Origin: Streptomyces violaceusniger
Lineage (GTDB): Bacteria; Actinomycetota; Actinomycetes; Streptomycetales; Streptomycetaceae
NCBI GenBank assembly: GCA_005405945.1
Contig: BJHW01000001.1
Location: 9,052,001 to 9,116,000, forward strand
Direction: 5' to 3'
Length of the DNA: 64,000 nucleotides
A model generated the notes under the pieces. That model saw only the letters and a list, made by a program, of their open reading frames with translations, did no database searches and was not told the DNA's origin. Below are positions 17,993-30,341 of this stretch, in pieces (the first letter of the stretch is position 1; every line of letters begins with the position of its first letter). The position numbers and the translations under genes are program-made.

Positions 17993-19104
17993 ATGTCCGA
18001 GGTGTACGCGGCCCGACGTGCCCGTCTGCACGAGCAGTGCACCGCGGCCGGGAGCGCGGCGGCGCTGGTGTCCCGGCCCGCCAATGTGCGCTATCTGTGC
18101 GGCGCGGTGCCGCCCGGGGCCGTGCTGCTGCTCGGCCCCGCCCAGGACGTGCTGGTGGCCGCCGAGGTCCCGTCCGCGCCGCCGCTCTCCTCGGGCCCGC
18201 CGCGTTCCGACGAGCCGCGGCTGCTGGTCATGCCCGGCGCGGACGGCGACCCGGCCGTGGCCGCCGCCGATCTGGCCGCGGCGGACGGCGCCGAGTCGCT
18301 GGCCGTCGAGGAGCACGATCTGACCGTCGCCCGCCATCGGGCGCTCGGCGCCGCCGCCCCCGCGTCCGCCTCGTCGATCTGGGCCGTGCCGTCGAGCAGT
18401 TGCGGCTCATCAAGGACGACGAGGAGATCTCCTCTCTGCGGATCGCCGGGGAGCTGGCCGACCAGGCGCTCGGCGAGCTGCTGGAGTCGATCCTGGTGGG
18501 CCGCACCGAGCGGCATCTGGCGCTGGAGCTGGAGCGCCGGCTGGTGGACCACGGCGCGGACGGCCCGGCCTTCCCCACCGTGGTCGCGGCGGGGCCGCAC
18601 GCGGGGCGCCCCGGCCATCTGCCCACCGACCGGAGGGTCGAGGAGGGCGATTTCCTCACCATCTGCCTCGGCGCCGACTACCGCGGCTACCGCTGTCAGG
18701 TGGGCCGTACCTTTGTCATCGGGCCCTCGCCCGCGGACTGGCAGGTCGAGCTGTACGATGCCGTCTTCGCCGCTCAGCGGGCCGGGCGGGAGGCGCTGTT
18801 GCCGGGCCGGGCGTACCGGGACGTGGACCGGGTGACCCGTCAGGTGCTGGCCGCCGCGGGCTTCGGAGACGCGCTGGAACCGTGCACCGGACACGGTGTG
18901 GGCCTGGAAATCGACGAGGACCCTCGGCTCACACCGTCCGCCATGGGTAAACTGGACGCTTGTGTGCCGGTCACCGTCGAGCCGGGGGTCCACCTCCCGG
19001 GCCGGGGCGGTGTCCGGATCGATGACACGCTCGTCGTCCGCCCCGAGGCGGACGGCGGACCCGAGCTACTCACCATCACGACCAAAGAGCTGCTCGCGCT
19101 CTAG
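17993..19104 (+). CDS. M24 (aminopeptidase P/prolidase) fold protein with degenerate metal site (one-base frame break)
   Basis: About 370 residues after restoring one C in the run 18357-18361 (ARHRALGAAA before, RVRLVDLGRAVEQL after). An N-terminal creatinase-like domain (MSEVYAARRARLHEQCTAAG, VRYLCGAVPPGA) precedes the pita-bread domain. Of the five metal ligands of active M24 peptidases, the first Asp (motif DxGA) is Cys in TICLGADYRGY, the second Asp (SDxTRT) is Gln in CQVGRTF, His is kept in TGHGVGLE, Glu is kept in TVEPGVHLPG, and the last Glu (RIED) is Asp in RIDDT; the HExP His is Asp (IDEDP). It is therefore probably not a metallopeptidase. It sits just upstream of efp, a position where active X-Pro peptidases often lie in Gram-positives. 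Confidence 0.85.
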
Positions 19105-19168
19105 CGGAACCGGGCGCGCCGGCGGCTCTCTGGTCTCCACCAGCTGCAGTCCAGGAGATCCCGCAACC

Positions 19169-19735
19169 GTGGCATCCACGAACGACCTCAAGAACGGCAT
19201 GGTGCTCAAGCTCGACGGCGGCCAGCTGTGGTCCGTCGTCGAGTTCCAGCACGTCAAGCCCGGCAAGGGCCCCGCTTTCGTGCGCACCAAGCTCAAGAAC
19301 GTGCTGTCCGGCAAGGTGGTCGACAAGACCTTCAACGCCGGTGTGAAGGTCGAGACGGCCAATGTCGACAAGCGCGGCATGCAGTTCTCGTACAAGGACG
19401 GCGAGAGCTTTGTGTTCATGGACATGGACACCTTCGACCAGATCTACATCACCCCCGAGGTCGTCGGCGACAACGCCCGCTACCTGCTCGAGGGCTTCGA
19501 GGCCGTCGTGGCGATGTACGAGGGCAACCCGCTGTACGTCGAGCTGCCCGCCGCCGTCGAGCTGGTGATCGAGTACACCGAGCCGGGCGTCCAGGGCGAC
19601 CGCTCCACCGGTGGCACCAAGCCCGCCAAGCTGGAGACCGGCTACGAGATCGGCGTGCCGCTGTTCATCACCACCGGTGAGAAGATCAAGGTCGACACCC
19701 GCTCCGGTGAGTACCTCGGTCGGGTGAACAACTAA
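19169..19735 (+). CDS. efp: translation elongation factor P
   Basis: Relieves ribosomes stalled at polyproline. 188 residues from a GTG with AGGAG upstream (MASTNDLKNGMVLKLDGGQL). The tip loop HVKPGKGPAF carries the Lys that is modified in some bacteria; no lysylation or rhamnosylation enzyme lies nearby. The OB-domain signature TGYEIGVPLFITTGEKIKVD is intact. It lies 64 bases after the M24 gene and 2 bases before nusB, so the three are probably co-transcribed. Confidence 0.97.
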   Translation: MASTNDLKNGMVLKLDGGQLWSVVEFQHVKPGKGPAFVRTKLKNVLSGKVVDKTFNAGVKVETANVDKRGMQFSYKDGESFVFMDMDTFDQIYITPEVVGDNARYLLEGFEAVVAMYEGNPLYVELPAAVELVIEYTEPGVQGDRSTGGTKPAKLETGYEIGVPLFITTGEKIKVDTRSGEYLGRVNN

Positions 19736-19737
19736 CC

Positions 19738-20190
19738 GTGGCCGCCCGCAACAAGGCCCGTAAGCGTGCCTTCCAGATCCTCTTCGAGGCCGATCAGCGC
19801 GGCAGCACCGTGCAGACCGTGCTCGCGGACTGGATCCGGCTCGCCCGGACCGACGACCGGCAGCCCCCGGTCAGCGAATACACGATGCAGCTCGTCGAGG
19901 GATATGCCCAGCACATCGACCGGATCGACGAGCTGATCGCCACCTACGCGGTGGGCTGGACGCTGGACCGGATGCCGGTCGTCGACCGGAACATCCTGCG
20001 GCTGGGCGCGTATGAGCTGGTGTGGGAGGACGCTACCCCGGACGCGGTGGTGATCGACGAGGCGGTGCAGCTCGCCAAGGAGTTCTCCACCGATGACTCG
20101 CCGGCCTTCGTCAACGGTCTGCTGGGCCGTATCAAGGAGCTGAAGCCGAGTCTGCGTCGCGAGCAGGAGCCCCGGGAGCACCAGGCATAG
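19738..20190 (+). CDS. nusB: transcription antitermination factor NusB
   Basis: RNA-binding partner of S10 in rRNA antitermination. 150 residues; GTG start two bases after efp. ARNKARKRAFQILFEADQRG (Arg-rich RNA-binding N-terminus), VVDRNILRLGAYELVWE and VVIDEAVQLAKEFSTDDSPA are family hallmarks. Confidence 0.96.
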   Translation: MAARNKARKRAFQILFEADQRGSTVQTVLADWIRLARTDDRQPPVSEYTMQLVEGYAQHIDRIDELIATYAVGWTLDRMPVVDRNILRLGAYELVWEDATPDAVVIDEAVQLAKEFSTDDSPAFVNGLLGRIKELKPSLRREQEPREHQA

Positions 20191-20211
20191 CCGCGTTCCT
20201 CATATGACAAA

Positions 20212-20261
20212 GCCGCCGGGGGCGGTGGCGGACCCAGAAGGGCCCCACCGCCCCCGGCGGC
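20212..20261. terminator. bidirectional terminator between nusB and bldD
   Basis: Perfect 17-base arms (20212-20228 and 20245-20261) with a 16-base loop, placed between the convergent nusB and bldD genes. Confidence 0.85.
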
Positions 20262-20303
20262 ACGTTTCTGCAGGTGAACGCTGACGAACAGGGAAAGAGG
20301 GAC

Positions 20304-20804
20304 TCAGACGTCTTCATGCTGGACCGCGCGGCGGGCGTCGGCGCCCAGCACGCCCCAGCTGATCAGCTGTTCGGTCAGCACGGACGGCGACTGGTCATAG
20401 ATGACGGCGAGGGTGCGCAGATCGTCCTGGCGGATCGAGAGCACCTTGCCGTTGTAGTCGCCACGCTGGCTCTGGATCGTCGCGGCGTACCGCTGAAGCG
20501 GGCCCGCCTTCTCGACCGGCACATGGGCCAGTCGCTCCAGGTCCAGTACCAGCTTCGGCGGCGGCTCGGCGGCTCCGGCCGGGCTCGTGCCCGGAAGCAG
20601 CTCCTGCACCGGGACGCCGTAGAAGTCGGCCAGCTCGGCGAGACGCTGCACGGTCACGGCGCGGTCGCCGCGCTCGTACGATCCCACCACCACGGCCTTC
20701 CAGCGGCCCTGGGACTTCTCCTCGACACCGTGGAGGGAGAGGCCCTGCTGGGTGCGGATGGCGCGGAGCTTGGCCCCGAGCTGTTTGGCGTATTCGCTGG
20801 ACAT
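20304..20804 (-). CDS. bldD: developmental master repressor BldD
   Basis: 166 residues. An N-terminal Cro/XRE helix-turn-helix (LGAKLRAIRTQQGLSLHGVE, AVVVGSYERGDRAVTVQRLA) is joined to a C-terminal domain that binds a tetramer of cyclic di-GMP, which dimerises BldD and holds sporulation genes off during vegetative growth. Both ligand motifs are present and spaced eight residues apart: RGD followed by RQDD (QRGDYNGKVLSIRQDD). A perfect match to the BldD operator lies 63 bases upstream, in line with known autorepression. Divergent from the pyr operon. Confidence 0.97.
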   Translation of the reverse strand: MSSEYAKQLGAKLRAIRTQQGLSLHGVEEKSQGRWKAVVVGSYERGDRAVTVQRLAELADFYGVPVQELLPGTSPAGAAEPPPKLVLDLERLAHVPVEKAGPLQRYAATIQSQRGDYNGKVLSIRQDDLRTLAVIYDQSPSVLTEQLISWGVLGADARRAVQHEDV

Positions 20805-20866
20805 AAAGCTCCCCGGACGCTGTATCGACGTGCGGCTGTGCCGCGCGGCTGGTCACTCACTGTGAG

Positions 20867-20881
20867 GTTACGCAGCGTAAT
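20867..20881. promoter_or_regulatory. BldD box upstream of bldD
   Basis: On the minus strand the 15-mer reads ATTACGCTGCGTAAC, matching every fixed position of the published consensus NTNACNCWGNGTNAN. It lies in the bldD-pyrR gap, 63 bases before the bldD start. Confidence 0.88.
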
Positions 20882-20980
20882 TTCCATTCGTCAAGCCGAA
20901 TGGAGCGGAGGGGCTCCGGCCAGGGGTGTTGACGGGGGCGCTCGGCACTCCTGCTAGTGTGAATGGCGCAAATCCGACCG

Positions 20981-21016
20981 TCCTTTAAGGTCCGTCCCGT
21001 GAGGCGGAGAAGGAGG
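20981..21016 (+). promoter_or_regulatory. PyrR-binding leader hairpin that covers the pyrR ribosome site
   Basis: The loop region TCCCGTGAGG fits the PyrR RNA recognition consensus, closed by TCCG/CGGA (20991-20994 with 21005-21008). An outer stem can form between TCCTT at 20981-20985 and AAGGA at 21010-21014, which is part of the AAGGAGG ribosome site of pyrR. UMP-bound PyrR stabilising this fold would block translation, as described for mycobacterial PyrR. A possible promoter upstream is TTGACG (20929) with TAGTGT (20955), but the 20-base spacing is long. Confidence 0.75.
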
Positions 21017-21026
21017 TCCGTTTCGT

Positions 21027-21608
21027 ATGGACGCACACACCTCGGACGCCGCGCGCTCGGTGCTGGAAGCACCGGATATCGCGCGCGTTCTCACCCGCAT
21101 CGCCCACGAGATCGTCGAGCGCGCCAAAGGCGCCGATGACGTGGTGCTGCTCGGCATTCCCACCCGTGGTGTCTTTCTCGCCCGGCGGCTGGCCGCCCGG
21201 CTCGAAGAGATCACCGGCAAGCCCGGCCGGATCCCGGTCGGCTCGCTCGACATCACGATGTACCGCGACGACCTGAGGCTGCGCCCGGCCCGCGCACTCG
21301 CCCGCACCGAGATCCCCGACGACGGCATCGACGGCCGCCTCGTGGTCCTCGTCGACGATGTGCTCTTCTCCGGCCGCACCATCCGCGCCGCCCTCGACGC
21401 CCTCGGTGACATCGGGCGACCGCGCGCGGTCCAGCTCGCGGTCCTCGTCGACCGCGGCCACCGGGAACTGCCGATCCGCGCCGACTACGTCGGCAAGAAC
21501 CTCCCCACGTCGCTGCGGGAGACGGTCAAGGTCCAGCTCACCGAGGAGGACGGCCGCGACAGCGTGCTCCTCGGGCTGCGCGGGACCACCCCCGCGGACG
21601 GGAAGTAG
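21027..21608 (+). CDS. pyrR: PyrR: pyr operon regulator / uracil phosphoribosyltransferase
   Basis: 193 residues with AAGGAGG upstream. The PRPP loop is VVLVDDVLFSGRTIRAALD, and GIPTRGVFLARRL and GSLDITMYRDD are PyrR signatures. It binds UMP and the mRNA leader to repress the pyr genes that follow, and has uracil phosphoribosyltransferase activity in characterised members. First gene of the UMP operon. Confidence 0.96.
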   Translation: MDAHTSDAARSVLEAPDIARVLTRIAHEIVERAKGADDVVLLGIPTRGVFLARRLAARLEEITGKPGRIPVGSLDITMYRDDLRLRPARALARTEIPDDGIDGRLVVLVDDVLFSGRTIRAALDALGDIGRPRAVQLAVLVDRGHRELPIRADYVGKNLPTSLRETVKVQLTEEDGRDSVLLGLRGTTPADGK

Positions 21609-21747
21609 CGCCCCTCACCGACGGCGAGTGCCTCCCCGGCGACCGAAGGGGAGCCCGCCCGAAGGACCACCGGTGCCGCCAGGTCGCCGGTCCCCGCGCC
21701 TGCCCGCCCGCACGCCCGCACACCTCCTTCACCCACGGAGCAACCGG

Positions 21748-22728
21748 ATGAAGCGCCACCTCATCTCGGCCGCCGATCTCTCTCGCGACGACGCCGTCCT
21801 GATCCTCGACACCGCCGAGGAACTGGCCCGGCTCGCCGACCGGCCGATCAAGAAACTGCCGACCCTGCGCGGCCGTACCGTCGTCAACCTCTTCTTCGAG
21901 GACTCCACCCGCACCCGCATCTCGTTCGAGGCGGCCGCCAAGCGGCTCTCCGCCGACGTGATCAACTTCTCCGCCAAGGGGTCCTCGGTCTCCAAGGGCG
22001 AGTCTCTCAAGGACACCGCGCTCACCCTGGAGGCGATGGGCGCCGACGCCGTGGTGATCCGTCACCACGCCTCCGGCGCCCCGCACCGGCTGGCCACCTC
22101 CGGCTGGATCAACGGCGCCGTGGTGAACGCGGGCGACGGCACCCATGAGCACCCCACTCAGGCGCTGCTCGACGCCTTCACCATCCGCCGCCATCTGAGC
22201 CCGGACGGCTCCGGCGCCGGGCAGGACCTGGCCGGACGCCGGATCACCATCGTCGGCGACGTTCTGCACAGCCGGGTGGCCCGCTCCAACGTCCATCTGC
22301 TGTCCACCCTGGGCGCCGAGGTCACCCTGGTCGCGCCGCCGACGCTGGTCCCCTTCGGCGTGGAGAGCTGGCCCTGCGAGGTCTCCTACGACCTGGACGC
22401 GGTGGTCGGCAAGACCGACGCCGTGATGATGCTGCGCGTCCAGCGCGAGCGCATGAACGCCGCGTTCTTCCCCACCGAGCGGGAGTACGCCCGCCGCTAC
22501 GGCCTGGACGGCGACCGCATGGCGCGGATGCCGGAGCACGCCATCGTGATGCACCCCGGCCCCATGAACCGCGGCATGGAGATCACCGCGGAGGTCGCGG
22601 ACTCCGACCGCTGCACCGCCGTCGAGCAGGTCGCCAACGGCGTCTCGACCCGCATGGCCGTCCTGTACCTGCTGCTCGGCGGGAACGAGTCCGCCGTCGC
22701 CGCCGCCCGCACCGAGGAGAGCAAGTGA
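21748..22728 (+). CDS. pyrB: aspartate carbamoyltransferase catalytic subunit
   Basis: Condenses carbamoyl phosphate with aspartate. 326 residues; ATG 21748 (MKRHLISAADLSRDDAVLIL). The carbamoyl phosphate site FFEDSTRTRISFE and the aspartate-site HPGPMNRGMEI are visible, as is GDGTHEHPTQALLDAFTI. There is no pyrI partner. A 139-base gap separates it from pyrR, with no clear second promoter. Its stop overlaps a GTG in the pyrC frame. Confidence 0.96.
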   Translation: MKRHLISAADLSRDDAVLILDTAEELARLADRPIKKLPTLRGRTVVNLFFEDSTRTRISFEAAAKRLSADVINFSAKGSSVSKGESLKDTALTLEAMGADAVVIRHHASGAPHRLATSGWINGAVVNAGDGTHEHPTQALLDAFTIRRHLSPDGSGAGQDLAGRRITIVGDVLHSRVARSNVHLLSTLGAEVTLVAPPTLVPFGVESWPCEVSYDLDAVVGKTDAVMMLRVQRERMNAAFFPTEREYARRYGLDGDRMARMPEHAIVMHPGPMNRGMEITAEVADSDRCTAVEQVANGVSTRMAVLYLLLGGNESAVAAARTEESK

Positions 22729-22730
22729 CC

Positions 22731-24026
22731 ATGAGCGACACCCACAAGACGCTGCTGCGCGGGGCGAAGCCGCTCGGCGGCGAGCCGCGCGACGTGCTGA
22801 TCGAGGGCGAGCGCATCGCCGCGGTCGGCACCGGCCTCGACGCGGACGGCGCCACCGTGATCGACGCCGCCGGGCAGATCCTGCTCCCGGGCCTGGTCGA
22901 CCTCCACACCCATCTGCGCGAGCCCGGCCGGGAGGACTCCGAGACGGTCCTCACCGGCACCCGGGCCGCCGCGGTCGGCGGCTTCACCGCGGTCCACGCC
23001 ATGGCCAACACCTTCCCCGTGGCCGACACCGCCGGCGTCGTCGAGCAGGTGTGGCGGCTGGGCAAGGAGTCCGGCTACTGCGACGTCCAGCCCATCGGGG
23101 CGGTGACCGTGGGCCTGGAGGGCAAGAAGCTCGCCGAGCTGGGCGCGATGCACGACTCCGCGGCCGGGGTGCGGGTCTTCTCCGACGACGGCAAGTGCGT
23201 GGACGACGCGGTGATCATGCGCCGCGCGCTGGAGTACGTGAAGGCGTTCGACGGCGTCATCGCCCAGCACGCCCAGGAGCCCCGCCTCACCGAGGGCGCC
23301 CAGATGAACGAGGGCGTCGTCTCCGCCGAGCTGGGCCTGGGCGGCTGGCCGGCCGTCGCCGAGGAGTCGATCATCGCCCGCGATGTGCTGCTCGCCGCCC
23401 ATGTCGGCTCCCGGGTGCACATCTGCCATCTGTCCACCGCGGGCTCGGTCGAGATCGTCCGCTGGGCCAAGTCCAAGGGCTGGAACGTCACCGCCGAGGT
23501 CACCCCGCACCACCTGCTGCTGACCGACGAGCTCGTACGCTCCTACGACCCCGTCTACAAGGTGAACCCGCCGCTGCGCACCGAGGCCGATGTGATGGCG
23601 CTGCGCGAGGCGCTCGCCGACGGCACCATCGACTGCGTGGCCACCGACCACGCCCCGCATCCGCACGAGGACAAGGACTGCGAGTGGGGCGCCGCGGCCA
23701 TGGGCATGGTGGGCCTGGAGACGGCGCTGTCCGTGGTCCAGCACACCATGGTGGACACCGGGCTGCTGGACTGGACGGGCGTCGCCGACCGGATGTCGGT
23801 GCGGCCCTCGGCCATCGGCCGCCTGACGGGCCACGGCCGTCCCATCACCGCCGGGGAGCCCGCCAACCTCACCCTGCTCGACTCCGCTTACCGTGGTGTG
23901 GTGAACCCCGCGGGCTTCGCCTCCCGCAGCCGCAACACCCCCTACGAGGGCCGCGAACTGCCGGGCCGCGTGACGTACACGTTCCTGCGGGGGCGGGCGA
24001 CGGTTGTGGACGGGAAGCTGGCGTGA
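22731..24026 (+). CDS. pyrC: dihydroorotase
   Basis: Cyclises carbamoyl-aspartate. 431 residues from ATG 22731; an in-frame GTG at 22725 overlaps the pyrB stop and is also possible. Amidohydrolase motifs: metal-binding DLHTHLREPG, later His residues in HICHLSTAGS and EVTPHHLLL, and the catalytic Asp in VATDHAPH. The stop overlaps the next gene (GTGA), so translation is coupled. Confidence 0.95.
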   Translation: MSDTHKTLLRGAKPLGGEPRDVLIEGERIAAVGTGLDADGATVIDAAGQILLPGLVDLHTHLREPGREDSETVLTGTRAAAVGGFTAVHAMANTFPVADTAGVVEQVWRLGKESGYCDVQPIGAVTVGLEGKKLAELGAMHDSAAGVRVFSDDGKCVDDAVIMRRALEYVKAFDGVIAQHAQEPRLTEGAQMNEGVVSAELGLGGWPAVAEESIIARDVLLAAHVGSRVHICHLSTAGSVEIVRWAKSKGWNVTAEVTPHHLLLTDELVRSYDPVYKVNPPLRTEADVMALREALADGTIDCVATDHAPHPHEDKDCEWGAAAMGMVGLETALSVVQHTMVDTGLLDWTGVADRMSVRPSAIGRLTGHGRPITAGEPANLTLLDSAYRGVVNPAGFASRSRNTPYEGRELPGRVTYTFLRGRATVVDGKLA

Positions 24027-24643
24027 CGACTCCGAGTCATCCGGTGGCGGGCCTCGCGGGATTCGCGGGCCTCGCGGCCGAGCAGAAATCGCAGGACGTG
24101 ACGGACTGGGCGGCCAGGATCGGCTGGGTCGTCGGGCTGCTGCTGGTCATCGCGCTGGTCTACTGGCTGATGCGCGAGGGCTGGAAGTGGCGCGCCACCC
24201 TCCAGGGTGACCTCCCCGAGCTGCCCCAGGTCCCGGCCGGGCCCGGCGACCCCAAGGCCACGATGAGCGGCCGCTACCACGGCTCCGCCACCGCCGGGCA
24301 GTGGCTGGACCGGATCGTCGCCCATGGCCTCGGCACCCGCAGCCGGGTCGAGCTCACCCTCACCGACCAGGGCGTGAGCGTGGTCCGGCCGGGCGCGCGG
24401 GACTTCTTCATCCCCGCCGCCGCACTGCGCGGCGCCCGGCTCGACAAGGGCATCGCGGGCAAGGTCCTCGCCGAGGGCGGACTGCTGGTGATCACCTGGA
24501 GCCACGGTGACCGGCTGATCGACTCCGGCTTCCGCTCCGACCACGCGGCCGAGCACACCGCGTGGGTGGACGCCCTCACCGAACTCTCCGGCGGCCCCAG
24601 CGCAGCGGCCGTCCCCTCGCACGACACGGAAGGCACACGATGA
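24023..24643 (+). CDS. PH-like-domain membrane protein inside the pyr operon
   Basis: 206 residues. A transmembrane helix near residues 35-53 (IGWVVGLLLVIALVYWLM) is followed by a cytoplasmic, PH-like domain (ELTLTDQGVSVVRPGARDFF, IPAAALRGARLDKGIAGKVL, DRLIDSGFRSDHAAEHTAWV). It is overlapped by four bases at both ends, by pyrC upstream and carA downstream, so it is translated in step with UMP synthesis enzymes. No catalytic residues are evident; a membrane tether or regulator of the pathway is speculation. The position appears conserved in Streptomyces. Confidence 0.85.
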   Translation: MTTPSHPVAGLAGFAGLAAEQKSQDVTDWAARIGWVVGLLLVIALVYWLMREGWKWRATLQGDLPELPQVPAGPGDPKATMSGRYHGSATAGQWLDRIVAHGLGTRSRVELTLTDQGVSVVRPGARDFFIPAAALRGARLDKGIAGKVLAEGGLLVITWSHGDRLIDSGFRSDHAAEHTAWVDALTELSGGPSAAAVPSHDTEGTR

Positions 24644-25771
24644 CCACCTCCAACAGGGGGGCCACGAGCCCCGCAGTCCTTGTCCTGGAGGACGGCCGCA
24701 CCTTCCGCGGCCGGGCCTACGGGGCCGTGGGGGAGACCTTCGGCGAGGCCGTGTTCTCCACCGGGATGACCGGCTACCAGGAGACCCTGACCGATCCCTC
24801 CTACCACCGCCAGGTCGTCGTGATGACCGCCCCGCACATCGGGAACACCGGCGTCAACGACGAGGACCCGGAGTCGAAGCGGATCTGGGTCTCCGGATAT
24901 GTGGTGCGCGACCCGGCCCGTACGCCCTCCAACTGGCGCTCCCGCCGCTCGCTCGACGACGAGCTCAGCGCCCAGGGCGTCGTCGGCATCAGCGGCATCG
25001 ACACCCGCGCCCTCACCCGCCATCTGCGCGAGCGCGGCGCCATGCGCGTGGGCATCTTCTCCGGCGCGGCCCTCGCCGACGAGGCCACGCTGCTGGCGAA
25101 GGTGCGGGAAGCCCCCCAGATGAAGGGCGCCGACCTCAGCGGCGAGGTGGCCACCGAGGAGCGTTACGTCGTCCCGGCGATCGGAACCAAGAAGTTCACC
25201 GTCGCCGCGATCGACCTGGGCATCAAGGGCATGACCCCGCACCGGATGGCCGAGCGCGGCATCGAGGTGCACGTGCTGCCCGCGACCGCCACCGCCGAGG
25301 ACGTCTACGCGGTGAACCCGGACGGCGTCTTCTTCTCCAACGGCCCGGGCGACCCGGCCACCGCCGACCACCCCGTCTCCCTGATGCGGGCCGTGCTGGA
25401 GCGCTCCACGCCGCTGTTCGGCATCTGCTTCGGCAACCAGATCCTCGGCCGCGCGCTCGGCTTCGGCACCTTCAAGCTGAAGTACGGCCACCGCGGGATC
25501 AACCAGCCGGTGCAGGACCGCACCACCGGCAAGGTGGAGGTCACCGCCCACAACCACGGCTTCGCCGTGGACGCCCCGCTCGACGCGCCGTCCGACACCC
25601 CCTTCGGCCGCGCCGAGGTCTCCCACGTCTGCCTCAACGACAACGTGGTCGAGGGGCTGCGGCTGCTCGACCGCCCCGCGTTCAGCGTCCAGTACCACCC
25701 CGAAGCCGCCGCCGGTCCGCATGACGCCGCGTACCTTTTCGACCGCTTCGTGTCCCTGATGGAGGGCCAGC

Positions 25772-25779
<8 letters not shown>
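24640..25779 (+). CDS. carA: carbamoyl-phosphate synthase small (glutaminase) subunit
   Basis: 379 residues. Class I amidotransferase triad: Cys in FGICFGNQILGRALG, His and Glu in SVQYHPEAAAGPHDA. The N-terminal domain has STGMTGYQETLTDPSY. It supplies ammonia to CarB for arginine and pyrimidine synthesis. The ATG overlaps the PH-like gene (ATGA) and the end overlaps carB by eight bases. Confidence 0.97.
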
Positions 25780-29083
<3,304 letters not shown>

Positions 29084-29090
29084 GGCGAGG

Positions 29091-29118
29091 GAGGGGGACA
29101 CCGGCCGGTGTCCCCCTC
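29091..29118 (+). terminator. terminator after carB
   Basis: Perfect palindrome with 14-base arms and no separate loop, starting seven bases after the carB stop. It would separate carB from pyrD-pyrF, at least in part. Confidence 0.8.
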
Positions 29119-29170
29119 TTCATGAGCCCACCGCTCTTCATGAGCCCACCCTTCTTCATGAGCCCGCTCG
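29118..29170. repeat. 18-base tandem repeat, three copies
   Basis: CTTCATGAGCCCACCGCT-type units begin at 29118, 29136 and 29154, directly after the carB terminator and before pyrD. Each holds ATGAGCCC, but no ORF results. Confidence 0.8.
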
Positions 29171-29193
29171 CTCACTGCCGCAGAAAGTCCCTC

Positions 29194-30293
29194 ATGTATG
29201 CGCTCCTCTTCCACCTGATCTTCCGGCGCATGGACCCGGAGAGCGCCCACCACCTGGCCTTTTCCTGGATCCGCCTGGCCGCCCGCATCCCCGTGCTGCG
29301 GACGTTCGCCGCCGCCGTCCTCGCCCCCGCCACCCGGCGCTGCGCACCGAGGCGCTGGGCCTGCGGATGCACGGGCCCTTCGGACTCGCCGCCGGATTCG
29401 ACAAGAACGCCGCCGGGATCGACGGCATGGCCATGCTGGGCTTCGACCACGTCGAGATCGGCACGGTCACCGCCCAGCCGCAGCCCGGCAACCCCAAGCG
29501 GCGGCTCTTCCGGCTGGTCGCCGACCGCGCCCTGATCAACCGCATGGGCTTCAACAACGAGGGCTCGGCGGCGGTCGCGGCCCGCCTCGCGGCCCGGCGC
29601 CCGGCCTTCCGCACGACGGTCGGCGTCAACATCGGCAAGACCAAGGTCGTCCCGGAGACGGAGGCCGTCGCCGACTATGTGACGTCCACCGAGCGGCTCG
29701 CCGCCCACGCCGACTACCTCGTCGTCAACGTCTCCTCGCCCAATACCCCCGGACTGCGGAACCTCCAGGCCGTGGACCATCTGCGGCCGCTGCTGACCGC
29801 GGTCCGCGAGGCCGCGGACCGCACGGTCACCGGCCGCAGGGTGCCCCTTCTGGTCAAAATCGCGCCAGATCTCGCCGACGAGGACGTGGACGCGGTCGCC
29901 GATCTGGCGGTCGAGCTCGGCCTGGACGGCATCATCGCCACGAACACCACCATCGCGCGCGACGGCCTCGGCCTCACCTCCCCCTCCCGGCTCACCGCCG
30001 AGACCGGCGGCCTGTCCGGCGCGCCCCTGAAGGCGCGCTCCCTGGAGGTGCTGCGCCGCCTGTACGCCCGGGTGGGGGACCGGCTGACCCTGGTCGGGGT
30101 CGGCGGGATCGAGACCGCGGACGACGTCTGGGAGCGGATTCTGGCCGGCGCCACGCTGGTGCAGGGCTACAGCGCCTTCATCTACCGGGGCCCGTTCTGG
30201 TGCCGTGAGATCCACCGCGGCCTGGCGGCCCGCCTGGCCGCGAGCCCGTACGCCACCCTCGCCGAGGCCGTCGGCGCCGAGGCCGCCGCGTGA
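29194..30293 (+). CDS. pyrD: dihydroorotate dehydrogenase, quinone-type class 2 (one-base frame break)
   Basis: Membrane-associated flavoenzyme oxidising dihydroorotate. The N-terminal helix region LLFHLIFRRMDPESAHHLAF is the class 2 quinone tunnel. FMN and substrate motifs: GFDKNAAGIDGM, MGFNNEG, VVNVSSPNTPGLRNLQ (catalytic Ser), GLSGAPLKARSLEVL, GVGGIETADD. The frame breaks at the C run 29324-29328 (AAAVLAP before, ALRTEALGLRMHGP after); corrected length is 366 residues. No strong ribosome site precedes ATG 29194. Confidence 0.95.
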
Positions 30294-30341
30294 TGACCGG
30301 GCGCTCCGCCCCCGCCCCCGCCGGGGCTCCGCCCCGGACCC

